Source: Oscillospiraceae bacterium
Lineage (GTDB): Bacteria; Bacillota; Clostridia; Oscillospirales; Oscillospiraceae
Assembly (NCBI GenBank): GCA_015068165.1
Contig: SVKZ01000001.1
Coordinates: 39,437-103,436 of the forward strand
Length of the DNA stretch: 64,000 nucleotides
Direction of reading: 5' to 3'
Each line of letters starts with the position of its first letter. Positions within the stretch are counted from its first letter, which is position 1. The notes under the pieces are model-generated. The model was not told the DNA's origin. It searched no databases and saw only the letters and a program-made list of their open reading frames with translations. A program made the translations under genes and the position numbers. This document shows, in pieces, positions 32,610-43,805 of the stretch.

Positions 32610-35003
32610 ATGAACGACGAATATTTAAGACGGTTTGTCGCGGCGCGACAAGCCTATATAGAAAAGCAATTTGAAAAACTCAATCCAATGCAACAAAAGG
32701 CCGTTCTTGCTACAGAAGGGCCTCTGTTGCTTTTGGCAGGCGCCGGTAGCGGTAAAACCACCGTGCTGATTAACAGGGTGGCCAATTTACTGCGGTTCGG
32801 ACGGGGAAGCGATACAAACGAGGTCGCCGATACCGTTACCGAAGAGGATGTTTTGTTTCTTGAAAATCTTTCCTATCCCTGTACGGAACTGGAAAGAAAT
32901 CGGGCAGATTATCTTTGCACCGTAGAGCCCGCCGCACCTTGGAGTGTTCTTGCCATTACTTTTACAAACAAAGCGGCAAATGAATTGAAAGAACGCCTTT
33001 CCCTATCTATCGGCCCGGGAGCGCAGGATATTTGGGCAATGACTTTTCACTCTGCCTGCTGTCGAATCTTGCGCAGGGAGATCGAAGTGCTCGGTTATGA
33101 GCGGAATTTTACCATTTATGACGCATCCGATTCGGAACGGCTTATGAAAGCGGTTTTGAAAGAGCTCGGTTTAGACGATAAGATTTTTCTGCCCAAGTAT
33201 GTTCTGACGCTGATCAGCAGGGAAAAGGATACTTACTCCACACCGGAGGATATGCAGCGCCGTATTTGGGATACAGGGGATACCCGTCTTGAGCCGATTG
33301 TCCGGGCTTATCGCCTTTACCAAAAGAAGCTGAAGGAGAACAATGCTCTTGATTTTGACGATCTGATTTTCCTGACGGTGAAACTCTTGCAGGAAAATGA
33401 GGATGTCCGTTTTTATTATCAGCGGAAATTTAAGTATATTTTGGTAGACGAGTATCAGGATACGAATCATCTGCAATATTTACTGACTTCGCTACTGGCA
33501 GGGGGGCAGGAGAATCTCTGCGTTGTTGGCGACGACGATCAGAGTATTTACCGTTTCCGCGGTGCAACCATTGAAAATATTCTGGATTTTGAAAAGCAGT
33601 ACCGGGCTGCACGCGTTATTCGCTTAGAACAGAATTACCGCTCTACCCAGAATATTTTGAAAGCCGCCAATGCTGTCATCGCCCACAATCTCGGCAGAAA
33701 GGGCAAACAGCTTTGGACCACCAACTCTCAGGGCGATATGATTACGGTTTACGAAGCGCCTAACGAAACGCAGGAGGCTTCTTATGTCAGCTCGCAGATT
33801 CTGAGTAATTTACGCACGGGGAAATACAGCGACAATGCTATTTTGTATCGGACAAATGCCCAATCCAACGCGCTGGAGCAAATGATGCGGAAAAACGGTA
33901 TTCCCTACAAAATCGTCGGCGGTATGCGGTTCTTTGACCGGGCAGAAATCAAGGATATGCTGTCCTACTTATGCGTAATTAATAACCGTAACGATGACTT
34001 GCGATTAAACCGCATTATCAATAATCCCCCCAGGGGACTTGGCGAAAAGACCTTGGATATGGCTCGCCGTCTTGCGACCGCACAGGGGTCGCCCCTTTAT
34101 ACAGTTGTATCTGCTCCCTACAACTATAGTCCTTTGGAAAAAGCCGCCAAGAAATTTGACGACTTTACAGCGCTGATAGAAGGACTGGCGATGCTGCTGG
34201 AAACAGATATAAGCCTCGTTGATTTCTACGAGGAAGTAATGCACCGTACGGGTTATATCACGATGCTGGAAAGCAAGCCCACCGAAGAAAATAAGACAAA
34301 GCTGGAGAATATCCGGGAATTAAAATCCAGTATTAAGGCCTACGCGGATGAGGCTGAAACGCCTACACTTGCAGGCTTTTTGGAGGGAATCGCCCTTTAC
34401 ACCGATCTGGATGAATATAACAGCGAAGACGATGCTGTGGTTATGATGACAATGCACGCTGCCAAGGGTTTGGAATTTCCCAATGTATTTTTGGTTGGTT
34501 TTGAAGAGGGACTGTTTCCGGGCGCGCGCGCTTTCGGTGATATGGAGGAAATGGAGGAAGAACGGCGTCTTTGTTACGTGGCCATTACCCGCGCAAGGCG
34601 GAATCTTACCGTTTCTTATGCCCGGGAGCGTATGCTATATGGGCGTACCAACGCGGCAATGCCGTCTCGTTTCTTAAAAGAACTTCCTGCGGATGTTACG
34701 GAGAGGAAAGGGATGTATATGCGTCCGCAAACCTACAACACCCAATACCACACACCGGCGACGCAGACATATGCTGCCAAGACGGTTACACACACCTCTG
34801 CGTATGTTATACCGGAGCAGAAGCCTGTTACTTTCCTGGACCTGAGAAAGGGAGATATGGTAGAGCACACAGCCTTTGGTAAGGGTATGGTATTATCCGT
34901 TCAGAAAATGGGGAATGATGCCTTGTGGGAGATTGTTTTTGACGGAAAAGGCACGAAAAAGCTGATGGCAAAGGCCGCTTCGGTGCATATTAAGCGTCAG
35001 TAA
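32610..35003 (+). CDS. pcrA: ATP-dependent DNA helicase PcrA/UvrD
   Basis: 797 residues from ATG 32610 (ATG 32592 and 32604 also possible; RBS weak). Superfamily 1A 3'-5' helicase for repair and removal of RecA or stalled replisomes. Motif Q LNPMQQKAV, Walker A AGAGSGKT (43-50), ITFTNKAANELKERL (Ia), VDEYQDTNHLQ (II), VVGDDDQSIYRFRGA (III), LEQNYRST (IV), TMHAAKGLEFPNVFL (V) and VAITRARRNL (VI). An acidic insert of about 45 residues (about 62-108) lies between motifs I and Ia. The C-terminal Tudor-like domain (HTAFGKGMVLSV) binds RNA polymerase in Bacillus. Confidence 0.94.
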   Translation: MNDEYLRRFVAARQAYIEKQFEKLNPMQQKAVLATEGPLLLLAGAGSGKTTVLINRVANLLRFGRGSDTNEVADTVTEEDVLFLENLSYPCTELERNRADYLCTVEPAAPWSVLAITFTNKAANELKERLSLSIGPGAQDIWAMTFHSACCRILRREIEVLGYERNFTIYDASDSERLMKAVLKELGLDDKIFLPKYVLTLISREKDTYSTPEDMQRRIWDTGDTRLEPIVRAYRLYQKKLKENNALDFDDLIFLTVKLLQENEDVRFYYQRKFKYILVDEYQDTNHLQYLLTSLLAGGQENLCVVGDDDQSIYRFRGATIENILDFEKQYRAARVIRLEQNYRSTQNILKAANAVIAHNLGRKGKQLWTTNSQGDMITVYEAPNETQEASYVSSQILSNLRTGKYSDNAILYRTNAQSNALEQMMRKNGIPYKIVGGMRFFDRAEIKDMLSYLCVINNRNDDLRLNRIINNPPRGLGEKTLDMARRLATAQGSPLYTVVSAPYNYSPLEKAAKKFDDFTALIEGLAMLLETDISLVDFYEEVMHRTGYITMLESKPTEENKTKLENIRELKSSIKAYADEAETPTLAGFLEGIALYTDLDEYNSEDDAVVMMTMHAAKGLEFPNVFLVGFEEGLFPGARAFGDMEEMEEERRLCYVAITRARRNLTVSYARERMLYGRTNAAMPSRFLKELPADVTERKGMYMRPQTYNTQYHTPATQTYAAKTVTHTSAYVIPEQKPVTFLDLRKGDMVEHTAFGKGMVLSVQKMGNDALWEIVFDGKGTKKLMAKAASVHIKRQ

Positions 35004-35048
35004 CCTTTTTGGGTAGAAACGCATATACTGTTCCGAGGAGGGATGGAT

Positions 35049-37647
<2,599 letters not shown>

Positions 37648-37651
37648 GTTT

Positions 37652-37681
37652 AAGACGCCCGGGGGTGAACCCGGGCGTCTT
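37652..37681. terminator. Strong intrinsic terminator after ligA
   Basis: Perfect 12-bp AAGACGCCCGGG / CCCGGGCGTCTT with a 6-nt loop; probably used from both sides, as the gene on the minus strand ends at 37687. Confidence 0.8.
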
Positions 37682-37686
37682 GGTAT

Positions 37687-37896
37687 TTATAAAGAGAAAT
37701 CGTCTTGGTCGTAGGCACTGAAATCAGGTGCCTTGGGACGGGGAGGGATGCGCTTGCAGGGGTCGTATTTGAAGCGATAGCAGGGAGTTTCGCCCGAACG
37801 GACACCGTGTTTTGTGCAAAGAATTTCATTCTCACTTACGATGGTAGCGTGAAGACAGTGAAAACAATTTTTTTGCATTTTCTTTCTAAAGAGCAT
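37687..37896 (-). CDS. Small Cys-rich protein downstream of the ylbJ-like gene
   Basis: 69 residues, ATG 37896 with GAGGTG 7 nt upstream. Cysteines are arranged as CFHC near residue 11, then LCTKHG, CYRF and PCKR, consistent with a small metal-binding fold; the C-terminus is Pro-rich (IPPRPKAPDF). It follows the ylbJ-like gene by 12 nt on the same strand, so the two are probably co-transcribed. Not assigned to a named family. Confidence 0.65.
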   Translation of the reverse strand: MLFRKKMQKNCFHCLHATIVSENEILCTKHGVRSGETPCYRFKYDPCKRIPPRPKAPDFSAYDQDDFSL

Positions 37897-37908
37897 AGCC
37901 GCACCTCT

Positions 37909-38934
37909 TTATTCCGGAGAATTTTCTTTATTATATCTTATTTTTGCAGGAAAAGCTACTGTTTTTTTCAAAATCGGTAAGGACAGCACGAAAATTCCGG
38001 GCATATAGAGAAAGAACGGCAGATGAACAGTGCCTGCAGGAAACAGAAAATTTTGCATAATGCCCGCAAAAAGTAGGCTGAGTGCAGTTTGCATCCCTTT
38101 TCCAAGTAAATAACTTTTTGTTGATAAGTCGCCGATTACAGATGCTGTCTGCATCGCTACACATACGCCGCCAAAGGCAAGGAACACCGTTGCAAGCACA
38201 AAACGCAATCCGTCAGACACAATCCCCGAAAGGGAAATACATCCGTTGGACAGCTCCAGAAGCCCGCATAACAGAATCTGTATTTCCTTCGGAAGCAGCC
38301 ACAAAAACCACCGATCAAGAAAACCCATTACAATTCGGAACAATATGACCCAACCGCACACGGTAGCTGTATTTCGGATCGCCATTTGAAGGAATTGGGT
38401 AACATTTGCGGAATTGTTTTTTGTTTCTATACAGGTTTCCGTTTCGGCACCCGGTAAAAGCACAGCAACAAGGATTGCCGTGCATATATGTATTCCCCAT
38501 AATGTCCAGCAGGCAAGTCTATTTTCAAACAAAGGAGACAGGATTCCAAAAACGAAGGCCGGTCCTGCGTTATTGCAGAAAGCGATCATCCGCTGAGCGG
38601 ACCTTCTGCTCATACTGCCCGATACATAGGCTGTATAGGTAGCATTCGCACCAACAGGGTACCCGCCGGTAAGCCCTAATATCATCAATGACTCTGCTCC
38701 GACAGGTATGCGGCATAGCCGGGATAACGGGCGCAAAAAATGCGAGTTTACACCGATAAGAGCGCTATTGATTATTCCGGATAGGAAAAAGAACGGAAAA
38801 AGGGAGGGAATAATGGTCCTTAAACAAATATCTATGCCTTCGTTTGCTGCATAAAATGCCATTTCTGTGTCCAAAATCATCAAAACCATAACAAGAGCAG
38901 TTACAGAAAGGGAAATCGTTCTTTTCCAATTCAT
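37909..38934 (-). CDS. YlbJ-like sporulation integral membrane protein (nucleoside-recognition/gate domain)
   Basis: 341 residues from ATG 38934 with GAGGTGATCCT upstream; the frame continues to 39168 without an RBS. Eight or so hydrophobic helices. Gate-domain features: IIPSLFPFFFLSGIINSALI, LGLTGGYPVGANAT and MIAFCNNAGPAFVFG, characteristic of YlbJ/SpoVM-type nucleoside-recognition domain proteins made in the mother cell. It is divergent from yqfC-yqfD, another sigma-E pair. Assignment to ylbJ itself rather than a paralogue is not certain. Confidence 0.82.
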   Translation of the reverse strand: MNWKRTISLSVTALVMVLMILDTEMAFYAANEGIDICLRTIIPSLFPFFFLSGIINSALIGVNSHFLRPLSRLCRIPVGAESLMILGLTGGYPVGANATYTAYVSGSMSRRSAQRMIAFCNNAGPAFVFGILSPLFENRLACWTLWGIHICTAILVAVLLPGAETETCIETKNNSANVTQFLQMAIRNTATVCGWVILFRIVMGFLDRWFLWLLPKEIQILLCGLLELSNGCISLSGIVSDGLRFVLATVFLAFGGVCVAMQTASVIGDLSTKSYLLGKGMQTALSLLFAGIMQNFLFPAGTVHLPFFLYMPGIFVLSLPILKKTVAFPAKIRYNKENSPE

Positions 38935-39017
38935 AGGATCACCTCTGTAAGAAACTATGCGCAACTGGCAAGTATCATCCCTCAAGTCCATAGAATTATA
39001 AAAAGGAGTTGATCGGG

Positions 39018-39305
39018 TTGCATAAAAATGCTGGTATTTTAGATAAATTGGCACTTGCCGCGGATCTGCCGGGGGAATCTCTTCCCGGACAATCGCTTGT
39101 TGAAATACTTGGAGATCGGCGTGTGTTAATAGAAAACCATTGCGGCGTAACAAAGTATAGCGAAACAAGTATTTGTGTCAAGGTTCGATATGGGCAGATT
39201 GAGATTTCCGGGTGTGGATTGCGACTTATGAAAATGACAAAGCAACAGATCATTGTTTGTGGGAGAATTGATGCCGTTGCGCTTTTCAGGGGAGTGGGGA
39301 AATAA
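39018..39305 (+). CDS. yqfC: Sporulation protein YqfC (YabP/YqfC family)
   Basis: 95 residues from TTG 39018, 9 nt after AAAAGGAG; the TTG at 39009 is too close to the RBS. Family core LPGQSLVEILGDRRVLIENHCG and the GQIEISGCGLRLMKMTKQQIIV beta-rich region match YqfC. Mother-cell gene of unknown mechanism in Bacillus, always paired with yqfD, whose ATG overlaps this stop codon (TAATG). Confidence 0.88.
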   Translation: MHKNAGILDKLALAADLPGESLPGQSLVEILGDRRVLIENHCGVTKYSETSICVKVRYGQIEISGCGLRLMKMTKQQIIVCGRIDAVALFRGVGK

Positions 39306-40474
39306 TGTGGATGTCCTTATTTGGTCTTGTTGTGTTGCAAATCAGAAGCGCAGACATAAGCGGTATTTTGGATCGGCTTATAAAATGGAATATATCCATC
39401 CTTGATTTTTGCTACATAGACGATATCACAATCCATATTACGGTTTCTAAATCGGACAGTTACCGGTTGCAGGATGTATTGCAAAAGTGCGGTTGTGAGA
39501 TTCAGATTGTTCGGCACAAAGGGATTCACTGGAAAATTAAGGCACTACTGCGCCGACCTGTGCTTACCATTGGGGTTCTGATTTACTTGCTGTTTGTTCT
39601 TGTGGGTCCCGGCAGGGTATTTTTTGTGGAAGTTGAGGGCAATGTTACAGTACCCCAGCGTCTGATTATAGAAGCTGCCCAGAGCAGCGGCATTCATTTT
39701 GGCGCAAACCGAAGAGAAGTCAGAAGTGAGCAGGTAAAAAATGCATTGCTTGAGAAAATACCTTCCTTACAATGGGCCGGAGTCAATACAAAGGGCTGTG
39801 TGGCTGTGATTTCCGTTCGCGAACGACAGGAAACCAAAATGGAGGAGGATAAGGCACCAAGTAGCATTGTTGCTTCCCAAGATGCCATTGTCCGGCAAAT
39901 TACAGTACTAAAAGGTACGCAGCTTTGCACCGTAGGTCAGGCAGTGAAAGCAGGGGATTTACTGGTATCCGGTTATAAAGACTATGGCATATCCATTAAG
40001 CTTACAGGCGCAGAAGCGGCAATTTTTGGGGAGACGGAAAGAAAATTGGAGGCAGTTGCGCCCTCTTGCGGGTTAATTCGAGGGGATACAGGCTCTGTTC
40101 AGCGAAAATACAGCTTAATTATTGGAAAAAAACAAATAAATTTCTTCAAAGATAGTGGAATTTACGATACCACTTGTGTTAAAATGTATAAAAAGACATA
40201 TTTAATGCTGCCGGGCGGTTTTACATTGCCTGTAGCGCTTGTTACGCAGGAGATTATTCACTGTGAAACCACCGTAGGACAAAAGGAGGATTTTTCCTAT
40301 ATGGAGGAAGCCTGCCGGACTTACCTGCAAAGCATTATGACAGATGGAACGATTCTGCAGGAAAACACTGACCTGTCCGTTTCCGATGATATTTGTCGTT
40401 TTTCTGCAATCTACAGCTGCCACGAACAAATTGGCCTTACAAAAGACGAGGAGCTAATAAATCGAAATGAGTAA
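39305..40474 (+). CDS. yqfD: Sporulation protein YqfD
   Basis: 389 residues. A cytoplasmic N-terminal part (about 1-85) is followed by a transmembrane helix (about 90-110, RRPVLTIGVLIYLLFVLVG) and a large extracytoplasmic domain. Family hallmarks: RVFFVEVEGNVTVPQ, VKNALLEKIPSLQWAGVNTKGCVAVISVRE and the PSSIVASQDAIVRQITVLKGT block. The Bacillus homologue is sigma-E-controlled and upstream of phoH, as here. It overlaps phoH by 8 nt, joining sporulation genes to a housekeeping operon. Confidence 0.92.
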   Translation: MWMSLFGLVVLQIRSADISGILDRLIKWNISILDFCYIDDITIHITVSKSDSYRLQDVLQKCGCEIQIVRHKGIHWKIKALLRRPVLTIGVLIYLLFVLVGPGRVFFVEVEGNVTVPQRLIIEAAQSSGIHFGANRREVRSEQVKNALLEKIPSLQWAGVNTKGCVAVISVRERQETKMEEDKAPSSIVASQDAIVRQITVLKGTQLCTVGQAVKAGDLLVSGYKDYGISIKLTGAEAAIFGETERKLEAVAPSCGLIRGDTGSVQRKYSLIIGKKQINFFKDSGIYDTTCVKMYKKTYLMLPGGFTLPVALVTQEIIHCETTVGQKEDFSYMEEACRTYLQSIMTDGTILQENTDLSVSDDICRFSAIYSCHEQIGLTKDEELINRNE

Positions 40475-41477
40475 ACAAACGGAACGAATTGTAAATGCCG
40501 AGCGTGTTGAGGACCTGATTAGTGTTTTTGGGTCTTTTGATGAGAATATCCGCCGAATTGAGGATGCCTTTGAGGTGAAAATTGTCAATCGGGAAACGGA
40601 GCTGAAAATCAGCGGCGATCCGGAAAATGCGGATAAAGCCGCCCGTACCTTAGAGGGGCTTTTGCGACTTGCCGCAAAAGGAGAGACCATTGACGAACAG
40701 CGGGTTCGTTATCTTATGACCCTTGTTAGTGAAGGAAACGACGATCAGGTAGCGCAAATGGCAAAGGATGTTGTTTGCATCACTGCCAAGGGAAAGCCCA
40801 TTAAGGCCAAAACTGTCGGACAGCAAAAATATCTGAAAGCCATTATGAACAACACCATTACGCTCGGAGTAGGTCCTGCTGGTACCGGCAAGACTTACTT
40901 GGCTGTTGCGGCGGCGGTTGCGGCGTTTCGGGAGCGGTCTGTGAACCGCATTATACTGACGCGACCTGCTGTGGAAGCCGGTGAACGGCTTGGTTTTCTG
41001 CCCGGAGATTTGCAAAATAAGGTCGACCCTTATCTGCGCCCGCTGTATGATGCACTATATGATATGCTTGGCCCGGAAACCTTCCAAAAGTATCAGGAAC
41101 GGGGTTCCATTGAGGTTGCGCCCCTTGCCTATATGCGTGGCAGAACATTGGATGACAGCTTTATTATTCTTGACGAAGCCCAGAATACGACGAAGGAGCA
41201 AATGAAAATGTTTCTGACCCGTCTTGGCTTTGGTTCTAAAATTGTCATCACCGGCGACGTAACCCAGATTGACCTGCCCAGCGATAAGACTTCCGGTCTC
41301 AAGGACGCTATGCGGGTGTTGGAAGATGTAAAAGACATTGCTATATGCCGTCTTACTGCGGCGGATGTAGTAAGACACGCACTGGTGCAGGAGATTATCT
41401 CTGCCTATGAACGAGCCGATAAAAAACACGAGCCGATACAAAAGAGCAAACGGGCATCAGAAATGAGGAAAAAATAA
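40467..41477 (+). CDS. phoH: PhoH family ATPase
   Basis: 336 residues. N-terminal KH-like region (1-100), then a helicase-like ATPase: Walker A GPAGTGKTYLAV, RPAVEAGERLGFLPGDLQ, Walker B FIILDEAQNTTKEQMKMFLTR (cut: FIILDEAQNTT) and ITGDVTQIDLP. Predicted RNA-handling ATPase whose gene neighbours ybeY and era across bacteria. ATG overlaps yqfD; the stop overlaps ybeY (TAATG). Confidence 0.93.
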   Translation: MSKQTERIVNAERVEDLISVFGSFDENIRRIEDAFEVKIVNRETELKISGDPENADKAARTLEGLLRLAAKGETIDEQRVRYLMTLVSEGNDDQVAQMAKDVVCITAKGKPIKAKTVGQQKYLKAIMNNTITLGVGPAGTGKTYLAVAAAVAAFRERSVNRIILTRPAVEAGERLGFLPGDLQNKVDPYLRPLYDALYDMLGPETFQKYQERGSIEVAPLAYMRGRTLDDSFIILDEAQNTTKEQMKMFLTRLGFGSKIVITGDVTQIDLPSDKTSGLKDAMRVLEDVKDIAICRLTAADVVRHALVQEIISAYERADKKHEPIQKSKRASEMRKK

Positions 41478-41980
41478 TGAAGAAAGTGCATATATCTATG
41501 GCTTTTTCCGGCTTTTCCCTGAAAAATCCATTGGTTTCAAAGGTAATAACCAAAGCAGTAGAAACGGTATTAGAGCAGGAGAATATCCCAGTACCTTGTG
41601 AAATCAACGTACTTGTTACGGACGATAACGGTATCCGCGCCATTAACAAGGCGAACCGGGATTTGGATAAGGCTACTGATGTTCTCAGCTTTCCTATGTT
41701 CCAGCTGACACCCGGTGAAGAGATTTCTGACTGGGAGGCATACATAGACCCGGAGACAGGACTTTGTCCTTTGGGGGATATGTGTATCTCCTTACAGGGA
41801 GCTGATGCCCAGGCGAAAGCCTACGGCCACAGCCTTCGGCGGGAAATCGGCTATTTAACCATCCATTCTATGCTCCATTTATTGGGATACGATCATTTGG
41901 ATGAAGGTCCGCAAAAAGCACAGATGCGAAAAAGGGAAGAGGAGATTGCCTCCAAAATTCCCGGATTGAAACGGGACTAA
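41477..41980 (+). CDS. ybeY: Endoribonuclease YbeY (rRNA maturation factor)
   Basis: 167 residues. Zn-dependent endoribonuclease for 16S rRNA 3'-end maturation and ribosome quality control. The metal site H-x3-H-x5-H is seen in HSMLHLLGYDH, with the preceding LGDMCISL and NRDLDKATDVLSFP motifs intact. Lies between phoH and era, the usual order. Confidence 0.95.
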   Translation: MKKVHISMAFSGFSLKNPLVSKVITKAVETVLEQENIPVPCEINVLVTDDNGIRAINKANRDLDKATDVLSFPMFQLTPGEEISDWEAYIDPETGLCPLGDMCISLQGADAQAKAYGHSLRREIGYLTIHSMLHLLGYDHLDEGPQKAQMRKREEEIASKIPGLKRD

Positions 41981-42002
41981 CCCGACGGCAGAGGAGAAAA
42001 TT

Positions 42003-42890
42003 ATGACTACAAAAACAGCAATGATTGCTATTGCAGGCAGACCAAACGTTGGAAAATCCACACTGACAAACTATTTGGTTGGCGAGAAAATTGCCATCGT
42101 TTCCAATAAGCCCCAAACCACCCGTAACCGTATTTGCGGCATCGTAACCCGAGAGGATACCCAGTTTGTATTCGTGGATACCCCCGGCTTCCATAAGCCC
42201 AGAACAAAGCTGGGAGATTATATGGTTGGGGTAACTAAAGAGTCTATCTCCGATGTGGATTTAACAATTTTGGTAGTTGAGCCGATTGCCTCTGTCGGTA
42301 CGCAGGAAGAGGTACTGATTGAACAGCTTAAGTCCAAAAACTGCCCCATTGTTTTGGCTATCAATAAGATTGATACTGTCGAAAAAGAAGGCCTTCTTGC
42401 GGTAATTGACGCATACAGCAAAGCCGCAGAGTTTAAGGCCATTATTCCCATTTCCGCCCGGACAGGCGATGGGGTAGATGCACTCCTTAATACCTGCTCG
42501 GCATATGCTGAAGAAGGACCGTTCCTGTTCCCGGAGGATCTTACAACCGATCAGCCGGAGCGACAGGTGATGGCCGAAATTATCCGGGAGAAGCTTCTGT
42601 GGAACTTGGATCGGGAAATTCCTCACGGTACTGCGGTGGAAATCACCCGTTTTTCTGAGCGGGATAACGGAATTATTGATATTGATGCCACGATATACTG
42701 CGAAAAAGCAAGCCATAAGGGCATCATTATCGGCAAAGGCGGAGAAATGCTTAAGAAAATCTCCGCGACCGCCCGCCAGGACTGCGAGAAATTTATGGGA
42801 ACAAAGGTTTTCCTGACAACCTGGGTCAAGGTAAAGGAAAACTGGCGGGACAGCGATTTCCTTGTGCGGAATTTTGGTTACAGAGAATAA
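42003..42890 (+). CDS. era: GTPase Era
   Basis: 295 residues. G1 GRPNVGKST, G2 KPQTTRNRI, G3 DTPGFH, G4 AINKID and G5 ISARTGDGV, followed by a C-terminal KH domain with the GKGGEMLKKI loop. Essential GTPase that binds the 3' end of 16S rRNA during 30S assembly. RBS AGAGGAGAAA. Confidence 0.97.
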   Translation: MTTKTAMIAIAGRPNVGKSTLTNYLVGEKIAIVSNKPQTTRNRICGIVTREDTQFVFVDTPGFHKPRTKLGDYMVGVTKESISDVDLTILVVEPIASVGTQEEVLIEQLKSKNCPIVLAINKIDTVEKEGLLAVIDAYSKAAEFKAIIPISARTGDGVDALLNTCSAYAEEGPFLFPEDLTTDQPERQVMAEIIREKLLWNLDREIPHGTAVEITRFSERDNGIIDIDATIYCEKASHKGIIIGKGGEMLKKISATARQDCEKFMGTKVFLTTWVKVKENWRDSDFLVRNFGYRE

Positions 42891-42944
42891 TTTCCACGGG
42901 TATCTCCCGGTAAACTGGTAAATCCTATTGCCGGAGGGATAGTT

Positions 42945-43085
42945 ATGGATTCTGCATTTTACTGGGAAGTCTTTTTGGAAACCGGTGCGCCGGAAATGTA
43001 TCTTTACTATCAAGAGGCCAAACGGTCGGAGGAAGCTTATGTATCTGACAGTACGGGGGCTTGTACTGCGCGTAACTGCATATAA
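42945..43085 (+). CDS. yqzL: YqzL family small protein
   Basis: 46 residues, ATG 42945 with CCGGAGGG upstream. Sequence FYWEVFLETGAPEMYLYYQE matches the WKVFxxTGxxxxYLLFKE pattern of YqzL, a small protein encoded between era and recO in Bacillus, the same place as here. It overlaps the recO start by 47 nt in a different frame. The C-terminal end after residue 33 is unlike YqzL and may be constrained by the recO overlap. Function unknown. Confidence 0.75.
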   Translation: MDSAFYWEVFLETGAPEMYLYYQEAKRSEEAYVSDSTGACTARNCI

Positions 43086-43791
43086 AGATTCGGATGCCAT
43101 TTTGACATTGCTGACCGAGGATCAGGGAAAGCTTACGGTAAAGGTGAGAGGTTTGCGCCGAAAGAACAGCCAACTGGTCGCACCTTGTCAGCTTTTGGCG
43201 TACGGAGAGTTTACGCTCTTTTCTTACCGAGGAATGTACACCGTTAACGAAGCGCACAGCATTGAGCTGTTCCAGGGACTGCACAAAGATATTGCAGATT
43301 TGTCCCTGGGTACATATTTCGCCCAGGTGGCTGATGTGGTTTCTCAGGAGGATGCCCCGGGTGGGGAACTGCTTTCTCTGGTGCTTAACTGCCTTTATGC
43401 AATCGCATCCACAAAACTGCCCCATCAGCAAATTAAGGCTGTATTTGAACTGCGCTGTGCTGCATTGGCTGGCTACACACCGGATTTATCCGGCTGTAAC
43501 CATTGCGGAAGCGAAACGCCCCATTTTTTGGATATTTCCCAGGGAATACTGGAATGCAGTACTTGCCGCGACCCACAATCGGACGGTATTCGTATTCCTA
43601 TCAACGAAAGTTTACTGTCTGCAATGCGGTATATCTGCTTTTGCCATCCCAAGAAGTTGTTTTCCTTTCAGGTAGGTGAGGAGACGCTGGAGCTTCTTTC
43701 CCAACTTACGGAAAGCTATCTCTGCGCCCAACTTGAGCGCGGATTTTCTGCGCTGGACTTTTACAAATCACTACTGGCAATGACACAGTAG
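43039..43791 (+). CDS. recO: DNA repair protein RecO
   Basis: 250 residues from ATG 43039 with CGGAGGAA 7 nt upstream. N-terminal OB fold (VRGLVLRVTAYKDSDAILTL, KVRGLRRKNSQL), helical C-terminus and a Cys4 zinc site (CNHCG then LECSTC). Mediates RecA loading in the RecFOR pathway and RNA/DNA strand annealing. Operon era-yqzL-recO-mutS2. Confidence 0.94.
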   Translation: MYLTVRGLVLRVTAYKDSDAILTLLTEDQGKLTVKVRGLRRKNSQLVAPCQLLAYGEFTLFSYRGMYTVNEAHSIELFQGLHKDIADLSLGTYFAQVADVVSQEDAPGGELLSLVLNCLYAIASTKLPHQQIKAVFELRCAALAGYTPDLSGCNHCGSETPHFLDISQGILECSTCRDPQSDGIRIPINESLLSAMRYICFCHPKKLFSFQVGEETLELLSQLTESYLCAQLERGFSALDFYKSLLAMTQ

Positions 43792-43805
43792 TTTAGGAGT
43801 TATTT

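Noticed and set aside
38989..38996. CATAGAAT as a sigma-E -10 for yqfC
   Set aside because: Matches the cotJ -10, but the -35 is poor and the predicted start would fall inside the ribosome-binding site.
42985..43039. N-terminally extended RecO from 42985
   Set aside because: RecO homology begins at ATG 43039, which has a good RBS; the upstream stretch is the YqzL gene in another frame.
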